Of a stretch of DNA of 20,948 nt, positions 9,196 through 18,938 are shown piece by piece. The stretch lies in NCBI GenBank assembly GCA_900642245.1, contig CAAAJI010000353.1:5076-26023 (forward strand), read 5' to 3'. The DNA comes from Fragilaria radians (lineage: Eukaryota > Bacillariophyta > Fragilariophyceae > Fragilariales > Fragilariaceae). A program made the position numbers and the translations under genes. The notes beneath the pieces are model-generated. The model saw only the letters and a program-made list of their open reading frames with translations, was not told the DNA's origin and ran no database searches. How positions within the stretch are numbered: the first letter of the stretch is position 1; each line of letters starts with the position of its first letter.

Positions 9196-9606
9196 ACCTT
9201 AGTCAGTATTGAGATTACTCTTACAATGTAAAAAGAATCCTTACTTCATACTATATGTCTTAGATTCATATTCAAAATATGATTTCTTTTGTATACTTTG
9301 AATAAAGTCCTTACTTTACCATCACATATGGATTTATTTTGGAAGATTACACACGTTCGACGGAATGTATGTACGTCTCCTATCGGAATGAAAAATTCAC
9401 CCTCCTACATCTCAACGTAGATTGTGACACTTAACAAATTCTTTTTCTACCGACACTGTTCTCGTTTATCCCGTGCATCCTCCAACAACCTCCCTACGAG
9501 GTCAAAAAAATTCTCAATGTATTGCATATATTCATCAATTCCACAGTAAACTGAAGTATGTTTTTCAAACAAAGGTCCTTGTGAATAAATCACTACTGTT
9601 TTCATT
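9196..9606. other. Intergenic stretch, promoter side of the NTPase gene
   Basis: No gene is visible. Directly upstream of the NTPase start are AT-rich bases, with repeated TCCTTACTT (9239-9247 and 9309-9317). No certain promoter element can be named. Confidence 0.35.
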
Positions 9607-9995
9607 TGTTGGGATCCAATGCACACAAATTACACCATCTTCTTTTAAATCATGGAGAAAGTATTCACGTATATCAACATGTCAAGTTCTTCCCCCTACA
9701 CTCCATTTGTCTATGAGATCCTTAGCTCTTATTGAAAATATATCCCTGACGTTCATTCAAAATTAGGTTCTATATGTTTAGGTTATCCATTAGGGATATT
9801 TATAATTGATGAAATGAGTGAGTCAGCACATCGGTGCGTCAGCGATTACGTAAAGATAAAAATTAGTAATCACAACTTTTAGTGCAACTTACGTTTGCTT
9901 TCATCCTCTTCATCTTTTCATTGCTTGAATAGAAGACTTTCTAACACGTTTAAACGTGGGTACCTGTTGTCTATTCTATTCATTTCTGTAAAACA
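9607..9995 (+). mobile_element. Candidate 5' LTR of copia element E1
   Basis: The stretch begins TGTTGGGATCCA and ends at a CA about 75 bases before the gag start, which fits an LTR (TG...CA) of 389 bases. It contains a TATA-like TATTTATAA at about 9797-9805 and, just after, two bZIP-like sites. The sequence after the CA (GCTATCAAGG) only loosely resembles the initiator-Met-tRNA primer-binding site of copia elements (TGGTATCAGAG). No second LTR copy is in the window, so the ends are not proven. Confidence 0.45.
9819..9844 (+). promoter_or_regulatory. Paired bZIP-like sites in the candidate LTR
   Basis: TGAGTCAGCA (9819-9828) and TGCGTCAGCG (9835-9844) are near-identical direct repeats 16 bases apart. 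The first contains the AP-1/bZIP core TGAGTCA with a Maf-like GCA extension. They lie about 15 bases after a TATA-like sequence. Stress-responsive LTRs often carry such sites, but binding here is inferred only. Confidence 0.3.
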
Positions 9996-10069
9996 AATAA
10001 GCTATCAAGGTTTACTTGGGAGTATTTTGAACTGTTCTCATTCATTCGGCATTCACGTTCGGAGTCAAC

Positions 10070-10597
10070 ATGACAGATTTAAGCACTATTAGAGTGATTC
10101 CTTTCTGCGGAAAGACTGATGAGTGGCCAATTTGGAATGAGAAGTTTATGGCTAAAGCCAAGAGATACGGATTTAAAGATGTTTTAACTGGAAAGTTGTC
10201 AATTCCCAAGGCTGATGAAGCAATTGATAAAGATTCGGATATGGGGAAGAAAATGTTAAATGCTATTGAATTGAACGAAGTTGCATACACAGAACTTTTA
10301 TTATCAATTGATGTGAAGACCAGCAACGGAAAAATTGCATTTAATATTGTAAAAGGATGCAAGAGCAAGGATCATCCTGATGGTAATGCGGCCATTGCTT
10401 GGGATAAACTGAAAAACAAGTACGAACCAATGTCAGCTCCATCCATGGTGAAGTTGGATAAGCAATTTAGGGACTCTGTGTTGAAGAAGGGTGAGGATCC
10501 TGAAGTTTGGATCACGCAGTTGGAGGATATATGCGTCAGACTCGCTTTCATGACTCCAACTTCATCACAATCAAAAACATACCAGATTTCGGATTAG
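10070..10597 (+). pseudogene. Copia Gag of element E1, frameshifted and truncated
   Basis: The Gag N-terminal half reads cleanly from ATG 10070 for about 162 codons. It has the typical copia Gag landmarks: a start region with FCGKTDEWPIWNEKF (tryptophans of the UBN2-like domain), AIAWDKLKNKYEP, and LDKQFRDSVLKKGEDPEVW leading to LEDICVRL. After about 10555 the homology moves to another frame: FITIKNIPDFGL is read from 10561 to 10596. This is the usual Gag continuation, so one indel has broken the gene. Homology stops at about 10594-10597, where sequence of the opposite-strand element E2 begins. The rest of Gag and all of Pol are missing. The candidate LTR lies directly upstream. Confidence 0.82.
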
Positions 10598-10599
10598 TT

Positions 10600-11215
10600 T
10601 GCAAAACTGCATTCCTGGTTCCAGTTCCTGCCTCGTCATCAATAAAATATCCACAAACTTAAACCTTCATCTTTAAACCATTTATAGCATCAGCATGGAT
10701 CTGCTTTACTTCTTTTCAAACCAATAGATCCAAACAGTAATACCACTTTTCTCCAAAATGCCATTGCAGCTTGAATTAATCCATATTAAGTCATTTTAAG
10801 CTTCAAAACAGCATTCTGATTATAAAACCTTTCAAAACCCTTGGGTAATTCAATGTGAATAATCTCACCATCTTCAAAGTCTCCATGCAGGAAAACTCCT
10901 TTGGCATCTACAACTTCAACATGCCACTTTGTCATTATTGCCAAAATTAAGAAGACTCTAACTGTTATGCCATCCACAACCGGTGATGCAGTATTAGTTG
11001 AATCATAATGAATTCCTACTTGTTGTTCAAATCCTCTTGCAGAGTCATTAGTCTTCTTTTTCAGGAAGTGTCAATTTTCATGTCCTCTGCAAGTGAATCA
11101 CACTGAACTTCTTTCAAACATCATACATATTCATGCACTGATGATCTTCATCTACAACAGCATCCCAGTACTCTTTGTCTGGTGTCTTCATTGCTTCTTG
11201 ATAGTTCATTAAATG
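10600..11215 (-). pseudogene. Reverse transcriptase of E2, cut after the catalytic box
   Basis: The part near 11215-11150 reads YQEAMKTPDKEYWDAV, the usual entry to copia RT. From 10977 the frame gives DGITVRVFLILAIMTKWHV then VVDAKGVFLHGDF and HIELPKGFERFY, the palm region with its catalytic Asp. A stop follows, and the same frame continues YGLIQAAMAFWRKV, GSIGLKRSKADPC. The Y/F-x-D-D box appears as FIDDEAGTGTRN at about 10618-10646, one base out of frame. About ten codons later the homology stops at the junction with element E1. RNase H is absent. Confidence 0.8.
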
Positions 11216-11270
11216 GAGTTCATTTGCGCTAATGAATCCTCCTCCTATCCCAGCACCAACACATGCCAAT

Positions 11271-11660
11271 TCATAAAAAAATCAAATCTAAACAATCTTG
11301 ACTAGTTGCAAAGGCTCCCAGTTCCCTATATCGTTGAGGCTTTATATCAAGTCTTCCAGACCTTGTTGATCTTGGGGGAATTAACTCATTTATTTCGCCC
11401 TCCCTTGCTCTAATCATAACCGCATCTTGAGGTTTCTCCTCCACAATCTTATCTGTATCAGCATCATCATACGGAAGCAAAAAGTCTTTTTCAGGGGTAG
11501 TTTCGTTACTTTCAGGTGTTGATGCCTTCTCAAAAACATCCTCTTTAGCCAAATCACATTTCCTGATTGATGAACTCTTCGAGTATTTGGGTCCCACATC
11601 CGATAGCAATCTCCAGAGTGATCTAATGCATAAACTACAAACATTCATTGCACTCCTCTG
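11271..11660 (-). pseudogene. Integrase C-terminal region and linker to RT of E2
   Basis: Two overlapping frames carry the pieces. One reads MFVVYALDHSGDCYRMW, VHQSGNVIWLKRMF, the conserved copia integrase tail. The other, about 40 codons later, carries the acidic linker (PYDDADTDKIVEEKPQD) and an RSTRSGR basic patch typical of the region before reverse transcriptase. One shift near 11570 separates them. Confidence 0.7.
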
Positions 11661-11732
11661 TCAGCCAACTTGGGGGTTGCTAAACTTTTGGTTTAGCAGT
11701 TCCAGCTACACCCTAGGTTCTCAAATGCCTTG

Positions 11733-12340
11733 CTAATTTCTGCTCCTTGCCACATTCCAATCATGATACCTAGATGCTATCTTTCCATTAATTTCAATGG
11801 GCACCAACCCATCCAAAAATGTAGCTGGCTGAAATGCTTCTCGGAAACGACAGTATCTCATTTCTAAAGGTAATTTTGCTTTAAACATCATAGCCCTTCC
11901 TATGTTTACTAGAACAGCAAATCCCAACTCAGCAAGGTGATTTGTTGTCGAATAACTGCAGCAGTATATTCAAACTTGATGTTAGGCTTCCAATCTGCAC
12001 TATCACTTCGCTTCTGCAACCCAATGTTTTCACCAGCAATATCTAGGCGTATATATTTTATAGGCTTTCCATCCTGACTCCAGTTTTCAAATAACATGCA
12101 TGTAGGCTCTAATATACCATCTTTAGAATCATAAAATTCAGAAATCTTGTGTTGTGTGAACTCATCAACAATGATTCTCCAATATTGTCTCAAAACTTTA
12201 GGTCTGACCATTGGCTGCTTAATCCAGGCAAAATCAAGGAAGACTCTCTCATTTGGCTTATCTGATTGCACATCTAAGCTTGCCTTAACCACCTTCCTTT
12301 GTCTTTCCTTAGCCAGTGAGCGTGCGTCGCAATCATTCAT
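11733..12340 (-). pseudogene. Integrase core of E2
   Basis: The catalytic core is spread over two frames. The upstream piece (12340 to 11909) carries FLDFAWIK with the first catalytic Asp candidate, FTQHKISEFYDSKDG and IRLDIAGEN with the second Asp, ending FEYTAAVIRQQ. A one-base shift near 11936 moves the reading to HLAELGFAVLVNIGRAMM, which supplies the catalytic Glu (codon at 11928-11930), followed by the REAFQPATFLDG part. So the D-D-E triad is recognisable but split by a frameshift. Confidence 0.78.
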
Positions 12341-12731
12341 TGGTCCCTTCGAAATTTGCTATTCCAAATCTTGGCTAATTTTTGTTGTGAGTTCCTCACT
12401 GACAAGTCCTAATCGCGCATGCTCCTGATTTATAGCTATCTTGAATTTGTGTATCTGCATTGCGCTTACTTCAACTTTCCTTTTCAAATAAATCCCAAAG
12501 ATGCATCCACTCTTGGTGGGAATTTCAATAACAATTTCACATTTAACTTGAACACCACCTGGAGTCCATCCTGCTTGCAACAGCTTTGCTGTGCTAAACA
12601 AATTGAAATGCTGCTAAGGTACAATGTTCACATCAACCAATGTTGCACGAAAAAGCGCCTCAGCAAACTTATTATATACTTGAATGACAAGCAACCTATC
12701 ATTGATGGCCTCATGATGTTGCCATTAGGCA

Positions 12732-13040
12732 TCATAATTCCTGTACTTTTATCATTATCCTTGGTGCTGACATGCCCAACATGGATCCCGTAGAATGAGA
12801 TGAAGCGCCAGAGTCTGTAATAAAGAAATTCGGATCTCTCAAAATATTCACATCCTTGTTAAATGATAGTCTGTATAGTATCACTCCCAGATTATTTCCT
12901 TGACTCATGTTTACTGATGTTGCTGCTGCAATCTCTTTCTTTTCTGCTTTTTTTCTCACCCAATCTGGAGCCTTACAAATATTTTCAGGCTTCAACCAAC
13001 AATGTGCCTCATCATGTCCTTTTTGCCACAATGACCACAT
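12732..13040 (-). pseudogene. Aspartic protease region of E2
   Basis: The frame includes FFITDSGASSHSTGSM, with the D-S-G-A retroviral-type protease active site, about 75 codons after the second zinc knuckle, as expected in copia polyproteins. The following sequence down to about 12360 is decayed and holds the protease-to-integrase linker in several frames. Confidence 0.75.
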
Positions 13041-13254
13041 GATTCAGAGAACATTTTCTTCTCATTTTTCATTCTACCTTTCTTAGGACAGGCACTATCT
13101 TAGCTTTATGTCCCTTTTTCTTACATGTGAAACAATTTCCAAAAAAAGTTGTTAGAGCAACTTTGCTTCCTCCTTCAACCTCACTAATGAAAATTGATCC
13201 ATAGAGTTGCCAATCTAAGCATTCCATGACTTCATTCAAATCATCCAATGTCAA
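13003..13254 (-). pseudogene. Zinc-knuckle nucleocapsid region of E2
   Basis: The first knuckle reads CFTCKKKGHKAK (about 13108-13142) with its last Cys displaced by a frameshift. The second reads CGHC at about 13030-13045 and is completed as KGHDEAHCW in a shifted frame. Both fit CX2CX4HX4C, the RNA-binding motif of Gag nucleocapsid. Each is broken by a single indel. Confidence 0.7.
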
Positions 13255-13331
13255 TTTATTTCCTTTTTTCCTTTGTCCAATGAGAAGTTATCCTTGGTAT
13301 TCAAATGGTACTGCTCCTATCGCAACTGCTA

Positions 13332-13758
13332 TTAACTCATAATCTGAAATCGCACTGTTCCCACGATTGTAACGGTTCTTAACACTCGCAATTTTCTCAA
13401 ACAAATCAGAGGGTTTATCCTTTTCTTCATTGATATTTTGTTCAATTCTGTACACAATTCAATTTTAGATATCATGTCAACAGGCTTACATTTTCTTGTG
13501 AGCATCTCAATTACTCGATATGCCAACCCACATGGCCGCTCAGGTGTCATAACCTGATATAAAATTATGAGCATCCCTTCTGTCACAAAAGCCATTGTGA
13601 AACATGCCATAGATGTGGCATTCCTCCTTTTAGCCATGATTCCCATCTTTTCTTCTCTACTAGATTCATCCAGCTCATTATCTTCTCTTTCTGGAAGCGA
13701 GGACTCCTTAGAGAATGTTGTCTCAAATCGATGCACATTTGCATATGCCTTCATTTGA
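13332..13758 (-). pseudogene. Gag of element E2
   Basis: The frame read from about 13757 includes QMKAYANVHRF, then an acidic LPEREDNELDESSREE stretch, ATSMACFTMAF and VIEMLTRKCKP, and an MISKIELCTELNKISMKK helix. This pattern is typical of copia Gag. About 30 N-terminal residues expected before MKAYANVHRF are absent; sequence of element E3 abuts instead. Near 13400 the frame breaks and homology continues in another frame (IASVKNRYNRG, IAVAIGAVPFEYQG). Confidence 0.75.
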
Positions 13759-13765
13759 AACTTTT

Positions 13766-14120
13766 AACCGGTCATATTTTCAGCAATCATGGCACCGGTT
13801 CGACAGTATTTGATTGATACTTCTCCTTTTCCAATCAAGTCTGTAATAAAGAAAACTTGATGCAAAATGTCTAGTTCTTTTCAAAGTACTCAGCCTGCCA
13901 ATTGTTTCAAATTTCATAGAACTCTAATCATCACAATATAGAAGATCCTCTTTGATCTCATATTCTTGTCTACATGCCATGTTATTTTGTCTTGTTTTTC
14001 ATTTATAATTCAATTAGCCTCACATGGGTCATAATCATTTACCTTGTGTCAATATCACTCCTAAGCTTTTTGTAAACGAGCAGCACTGACTGGATCATTC
14101 CAGATAACGCTCTGAGCATT
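13766..14120 (-). mobile_element. Copia element E3, RT and RNase H remnant with internal deletion
   Basis: Minus-strand pieces in several frames: MLRALSGMIQSVLLVYKKL (from 14119), NDYDPCEAN, then ITWHVD, which is the end of RT up to the catalytic W-H-V-D-D box (about 13975). Immediately after come IKEDLLYCDD, KFETIGRLSTLKRTRH and FITDLIGKGEVSIKYC, GAMIAENMT, the last part of copia RNase H. The two or more hundred residues normally between the RT box and RNase H are deleted. This motif style (WHVDD, MTKP-like end) differs from E2, so it belongs to another copia family. It stops at about 13766, where E2 gag begins. Confidence 0.8.
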
Positions 14121-14601
14121 CTCATGTATATTGAAAAAATACAGATCAAGGTTGTTACAATGTAAGCCATAATGACATTTATAAAAACCGTGTTGTAACG
14201 TTAATTTTTCCAAATTCTTATAGCAGGTGTCCTATATTTTGGAAACTATATATTACATGTAAAATGTTAAATTCTATTAAAAAAACATTGATGACTCTTC
14301 GCAGAAACATCAATTTAGCGACCGTCCAAAACTACGTGTTACTAACTCACAATAATAATATAGATTCAACATCTATTAGCTCAATTATTGTCCTCATAAT
14401 TTATTTTTGTAGGCTACACTTATATTTGACCCACCTAAACAGCAGTGTATATACAGAATTAGTTCGTACCAACCATTAAAACCGACACGCTTCCTCAGCA
14501 AAAGAAATTATTTGAATACAATCCGAAGAAAAGTACAAGACATAATAACTCTTAAAAACCATTAGTTGCAGACCCAGCGCAATTGAAGCAATGGACAATC
14601 C
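14121..14601. other. Stretch between E3 and E4 remnants
   Basis: No gene is visible. A TGTTGTAACGTTAA sequence starting at 14191 could be the beginning of an LTR belonging to E4, but no partner copy or primer-binding site is seen, so this is not claimed as an LTR. Confidence 0.3.
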
Positions 14602-15710
14602 CAATTTGCAAATGCCGTAGCATTAGCAGTTAAACAAATATTAGCAGCAAGGACCCAACCTACAGCAACAGAACCTCAAGCGGCACCCCTTGCAATATAA
14701 CCTGCACTAGCTGAAACCGATATTCTATACTACTCCACAAGTTTTGGAGCCAATGTCTTCTCTAAAGCATTAGAGTCCCTTCCTTTTATCTTCAAGATCA
14801 ATAAACCAAACATCAGGATATTGCTAAATGAGCTACAAATCAGGTACGAAACATATGGATGGAATAATTTCTTCAACATCAACGTATCAATCTCCACAAC
14901 ACAAATCAACATAAATATGATCCAGACACACGGGCAATGCACCCACGACAGGTACGAGAAGAAAGCTTAAACAAGAGCCACAGCTTTGTACATCGGCAAG
15001 GACCTCACACAACTTAACGCATACATGACCAAGGAAACCAATGACACCATAAAATTCAATGATTGCGTAAATGATCAACTTAACATGCAAACCACAACAG
15101 GTGAATCCAGCAATGATATTTTCATTAACCTTTGAACTGGATACCTAGCCAGTTCAGATAGAAAATTTACTTAGTACATTGAAAAATGTAAAGATGATTA
15201 CTAAGGTGAGAACATGATGTACCAAAAGCTAATGATGAAAGCAGAAAGAAAGTATCCATCCAGAGTCATGAGTGGTTCATGGAACTTTCTCTACCAAGAA
15301 CAAGAAGAAATTATAGAATTGAAAGCCAGATTGGCAACCCTTGAAAACAGACTGATCAGAATGACGAGAAAAAGAATCTTGTGAAGGCCTGTATAAAAAG
15401 GGAAACCTTAAAAAGCCAACTGAAAAGAGAGACCATCAACCCAAGAAAGATAAGAAGATAGACCAAACATGGCGCAATATGAAGTCACTCCCATATGAAC
15501 CAAGAGTAAAGGAAATAAATAGATCCACGTGAACATTCTTTGTTCACCACCAATCTTGGGGAAGGCACAGCACAGAACAATGTATCAAAAAACCAAATCA
15601 AAACCCTTAAATTAACGAAAGGAGAAAACCAGTCTGGGAGACTGCATGTCGCGGCAAACAATTGAAGGGAATGATGCCAAATGTAATGACACACACGAAA
15701 CAAGATGCTT
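14602..15710 (+). pseudogene. Copia Gag remnant, element E4
   Basis: A decayed Gag on the plus strand. From 14602 the frame reads QFANAVALAVKQILAART and then PALAETDILYYSTSFGANVF and INKPNIRILLNELQIR, YGWNNFF. After a broken centre come ALYIGKDLTQLNAYMTKETN, FNDCVNDQLNMQTTTGESS, and EKCKDDY, LMMKAERKYPSRVMSGSWN (about 15185-15285). Near 15540-15585 is HHQSWGRHSTEQC, the zinc-finger region of this Gag type. At least six in-frame stops and several shifts are present. Pol is not recognisable downstream. The Gag type fits the same family as the RT/RNase H style of E3, though in opposite orientation. Confidence 0.8.
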
Positions 15711-16231
15711 GCATTTCTGGTTCTTGTGTGGAGGTACATATCAAAACTTATCACAACACTGGCTAAATGGAAACAAGAAGCATGCAAAAGTATCCAAACT
15801 TTATGCTTGAAAAAGACAAATTTTATTGTATCAATCCTTACATGAAGGCATTCAAAAAGTATAGGTGAGAGAATGGGGCAATTATACGATTTTCAATTCA
15901 GATCCTTTCTTATGTTCTCACAACGTACAGGACGGAGTCAGCAATGGAATCAAATAATGTCTTTCTTTTACATTCACATTGTTGGCGCAAACGAGGAATC
16001 CAATTTAAATGCCATGCAATTATTTAACTGGCGGTCATTTACCAAAAGATTACTATCTTAAATTTTGTCATCAGATTTTACTGTCCACAGTATCTACGGC
16101 CTGGTCCTCATTCAACATGGGTGAGATGTCTCGAATTTGAAGGCATCTTTCTCAAAAGTACTATTGCAATTGTTGTAGATATGAAACAACATACGTAGTC
16201 CTTTAAATAGTATATTATTATTTCTTTGAAG
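15711..16231. other. Stretch upstream of the first coiled-coil gene
   Basis: No further retroelement motif or gene is recognised. The 3' part must hold the promoter of the coiled-coil gene. TTTCTTTGAAG just before the ATG (16221-16231) could equally be a 3' splice site, so an upstream exon cannot be excluded. Confidence 0.35.
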
Positions 16232-17113
16232 ATGTTGTCGACCCCTGCAGCGGTGAGAATTGCCGAGCTAGAGGAAGAATTACGCATTCTAAAGGCAATC
16301 AGTCACGATGAAATAGCACGAAGTCAGATTGAGGTAGACTCTCTCAGAAGGAAATTGGGGAATCAGAATCCCACATTGCATCATCGCAGTTCTTCTATAA
16401 GTGATAAACCTTCTCTTGTATCATGCTCTCTTTCTTGTGAAGAAAACAGCTTGGGTGGAAGTTTTAGTATCACAGAGTCCGTGTCAGTACCTGCTAACTC
16501 AGATGGAACAACCTCATTGCAGGCCTCTACGAATTTCATTTCAGAAGCACTTGGATCATTCAACAATTGGTCTCAACAACGCGAGGAACGACGACAGACT
16601 CGAATAGAACAAGACTTGATGCGTCAACTTGAATTTCTTCACGAGGACAAGGCTAGATGTATACAAGAGCTTGAGTTGAAGTTGTCTCAGAGGGAAGCAG
16701 CCATAGCAACACTCGAAACGGCTCTACGTCACATGGATTCAACTATCCACATGTTAAGAGATGAAATAGGAATCTTAAAATCCCAATCGAATGGCATGAT
16801 TTATAATATTTGCTCCAACTCCTCACCGAATAAAAGTCGTGACAAATTTGAAGATAAGCGAAGTATCCCATCTTCCTCAAAGGGCAAAGCGTCAAGGCAG
16901 GATAAAGATCTGAGGAGTTCCATGACTGTTTTAATACCTAGATACAACGATCATGAAGACAACGAAGAATTGAATACATTACTTAAACTAGCTGGGAAGG
17001 CATCTAAAGAAGCAGTTACACAGCGCCATCGAAGCTTAAGCCCCAAGGTGGTAAGAAGTTCACGAGGAGGCACTCCAACTAATGCCAGAATCCGCGATAA
17101 GACTTCAAAGTAA
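16232..17113 (+). CDS. Coiled-coil protein, paralogue A of an inverted pair
   Basis: The first ATG gives 293 residues; the frame extends two codons further up through a TTG only. Residues 9-43 form a short coiled coil (AELEEELRILK, SLRRKLG). A Ser-rich linker follows, then the conserved block 105-183: ALGSFNNWSQQREERRQ, TRIEQDLMRQLEFL, DKARCIQELELKLSQREAAI, LETALRHMDSTIHMLRDE, a long heptad-like coiled coil. The tail is basic and Ser-rich with RSSMTVLIPR and SLSPKVVRSSRGG, suggestive of phosphorylation sites. No membrane segment or enzyme motif is seen. Paralogue B (18939-19766, opposite strand) shares the block and tail motifs. AATAAA at 17129-17134 is close behind the stop. I do not know the family; a role in cytoskeleton or signalling scaffolds would be guesswork. 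Confidence 0.85.
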   Translation: MLSTPAAVRIAELEEELRILKAISHDEIARSQIEVDSLRRKLGNQNPTLHHRSSSISDKPSLVSCSLSCEENSLGGSFSITESVSVPANSDGTTSLQASTNFISEALGSFNNWSQQREERRQTRIEQDLMRQLEFLHEDKARCIQELELKLSQREAAIATLETALRHMDSTIHMLRDEIGILKSQSNGMIYNICSNSSPNKSRDKFEDKRSIPSSSKGKASRQDKDLRSSMTVLIPRYNDHEDNEELNTLLKLAGKASKEAVTQRHRSLSPKVVRSSRGGTPTNARIRDKTSK

Positions 17114-18938
17114 AAAGGAGGGGGACTGAATAAAACTTCTTCGCTTGTAAAACAGTTGATATCTTTAGGATGAAAATTTTGCTGATCAAAAACTATTTCC
17201 TAAAGTTGATAACTTTAGGATTAACTTTTTCAATTAATTATAAACACTATTCTCTACAATGAGATTCCATGGAAAATACCTCCAACACAACAAGAGTGTA
17301 GTGAAGTTTGTATTCAGTGACTAAGCTTTGATTTTTCAATTAAGGATAATCATCGGCTCTTCTGTAATAATAAATATCATCTTTATATTTTATCAATCTT
17401 TTAAATACTCTTAAATTACCAGTCTTATTAAAAAATACAGCAGTGTTGATGTCATCTTGAAAAATCTAGTGAATGCCTTCACTAAGGATTAAGAAATCAT
17501 TCTATCTTGTAGGATACTCTGCATAAAGGCTTATGCAACAATAAGTAGGCATGGAAGTTATATGATTATTCAGAATACATTGCAAAAATATGGAATTACA
17601 TTTTAAAAGTGAAATAGACTCAATCAATACCCTGCAAATGAATGTTTCTGCCCTGTTCTCTAGATCTCGGATAAATATTCAAAGTAAGGTTGATGGTTAG
17701 AAAGGAAGCTTTAGATGTAACAGTGAGTGATTGTAATTATTTGGAAACCTTTGCTTTTAAAGCTTGGATTTATATTCAAAACAACGTTGATGGTTTGAAA
17801 GGAAGCTCTAGATATAACAGTGAGTGATTGTGATTCTTTGGAAACCTTTGCTTTAGACTGCAGTAATCATCTTCATACACTGACGATGAATCCATACATT
17901 TTCTCAGGAGTAGCATCCGCAAACTTCATGCCCGTGTGGTGTCCAGAAGGAAGCTATGTGACGTAAGGGAAATTAATACGAAGGCTGATACGATAGGCAC
18001 ATTGATATTGAGTTAATATAGTTACCAAAGTGGTTACATTCCATGTTCCCTGCATAGAGCAAGTGTAGCAACGTACAACCTTGGATCAATATGTTATGTA
18101 AAGTAGAGCGCAGTAAATATTAAATGTAAATTAATGAACATAAAATAACTTTGTTTCAGTTTTCGTGAGATTCTGAATTCATACGTCTTCCCTTTTAAAC
18201 ACGAGCGATTCATGACCTGTATTATTACATAGCATTACTTGAGCAATGCCAAATGCACTATTCAAAAGGCAGATCATATAGTTATGTAACTTGCATGAAT
18301 ACTAAAAGTAATGCTGGCATGAAAAATCCCTAACATGACTATACCTTCCTTCCAAAGAAACAAGGCTTGCCTTCTTTAGTATATAATTTTTATCATTAGC
18401 CTTTGTTTAGCAAACTTTGACTTATACGTTTCTGGGCATTGAAATCATGTAAGATCTTTCAATTAGTTTTCATTATTCATGTTGCATTCAAGCTTTCTTG
18501 ATTTTTGAGAGAGTTCTGCTGAATTAGGGGTGGCATACGTTAGGATTTCCCTTTATTTTGAATCACACAACATTTCTTTCCTTTCTTCCCCTTTTGCTAC
18601 TAAAATCAAGTAATAGATACGCATTATCATTGTTGTTATATGGCCCTAACATATTGACTATACTCTAATCCTTTGTGTATTATGTGTGCCTCACTCTTTT
18701 CCTTCCACGTTTGCTTTTCTGTCTTTGGTAATTCCTTAGGTGGACTTTTCCCTCGAAACAAGAATGTTATTGCCAAAAGATACATATGTGTTCTGACCTC
18801 AACGGTGATAACTGCTAAGCTAGAAAATGTCGGTAACAACCATATCCATAATCAAAACTTGTAGGTAAGAAAATTAAGAGTTTTGTGAATCCATGCAGTT
18901 CAGAATTTATTTCCAGAAACAATTCTTGATTGGACCAT
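17114..18938. other. Intergenic stretch between the two paralogues
   Basis: It lies between the 3' ends of the convergent coiled-coil genes. No gene or RNA is recognised. It contains the 97-base tandem duplication listed separately and a smaller direct repeat, GTTGATATCTTTAGGAT (17156-17172) and GTTGATAACTTTAGGAT (17205-17221). I see no extended inverted similarity that would mark the duplication boundaries. Confidence 0.45.
17669..17855 (+). repeat. Tandem duplication, 97-base period, two copies
   Basis: Copies begin at 17669 and 17766. Shared blocks include ATATTCAAA, GTTGATGGTT, GAAAGGAAGCT, ACAGTGAGTGATTGT and TTTGGAAACCTTTGCTTT, all offset by exactly 97. About 10-15 per cent of positions differ, so the duplication is not recent. 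No reading frame spans it. Confidence 0.88.

Larger units (their letters stand above)
10598..13758 (-). mobile_element. Copia element E2, internal gag-pol region without LTRs
   Basis: On the minus strand, from high to low coordinates, the order is gag, two zinc knuckles, aspartic protease, integrase, then reverse transcriptase. Integrase before RT is diagnostic of Ty1/copia. Many frameshifts and stops make it non-functional. The left end stops just past the RT catalytic box, so RNase H and the 3' LTR are missing. The right end begins inside gag, so its first residues and the 5' LTR are missing. Motif style (for example MACFTMAF, DSGASSH, RLDIAGEN, VEVVDAKGVFLHGDF) is like diatom CoDi elements. 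The details of each part are given separately. Confidence 0.88.

Noticed and set aside
8815..9231. 138-codon plus-strand frame opposite the NTPase N-terminus
   Set aside because: It is antisense to the conserved Walker A region; its protein has no motif and low-complexity Ser/His/Leu composition, so it is a shadow of the real gene.
12419..12793. 124-codon plus-strand frame
   Set aside because: It is antisense to the decayed protease-integrase linker of E2 and has no motif of its own.
15485..15787. 100-codon minus-strand frame with hydrophobic, Cys-rich composition
   Set aside because: It lies antisense to the plus-strand Gag zinc-finger region of E4, which explains its composition and open state.
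18636..18864. Overlapping 60-70 codon frames on both strands between the paralogues
   Set aside because: Short, mutually antisense, no motif, no similarity to the neighbouring paralogues.
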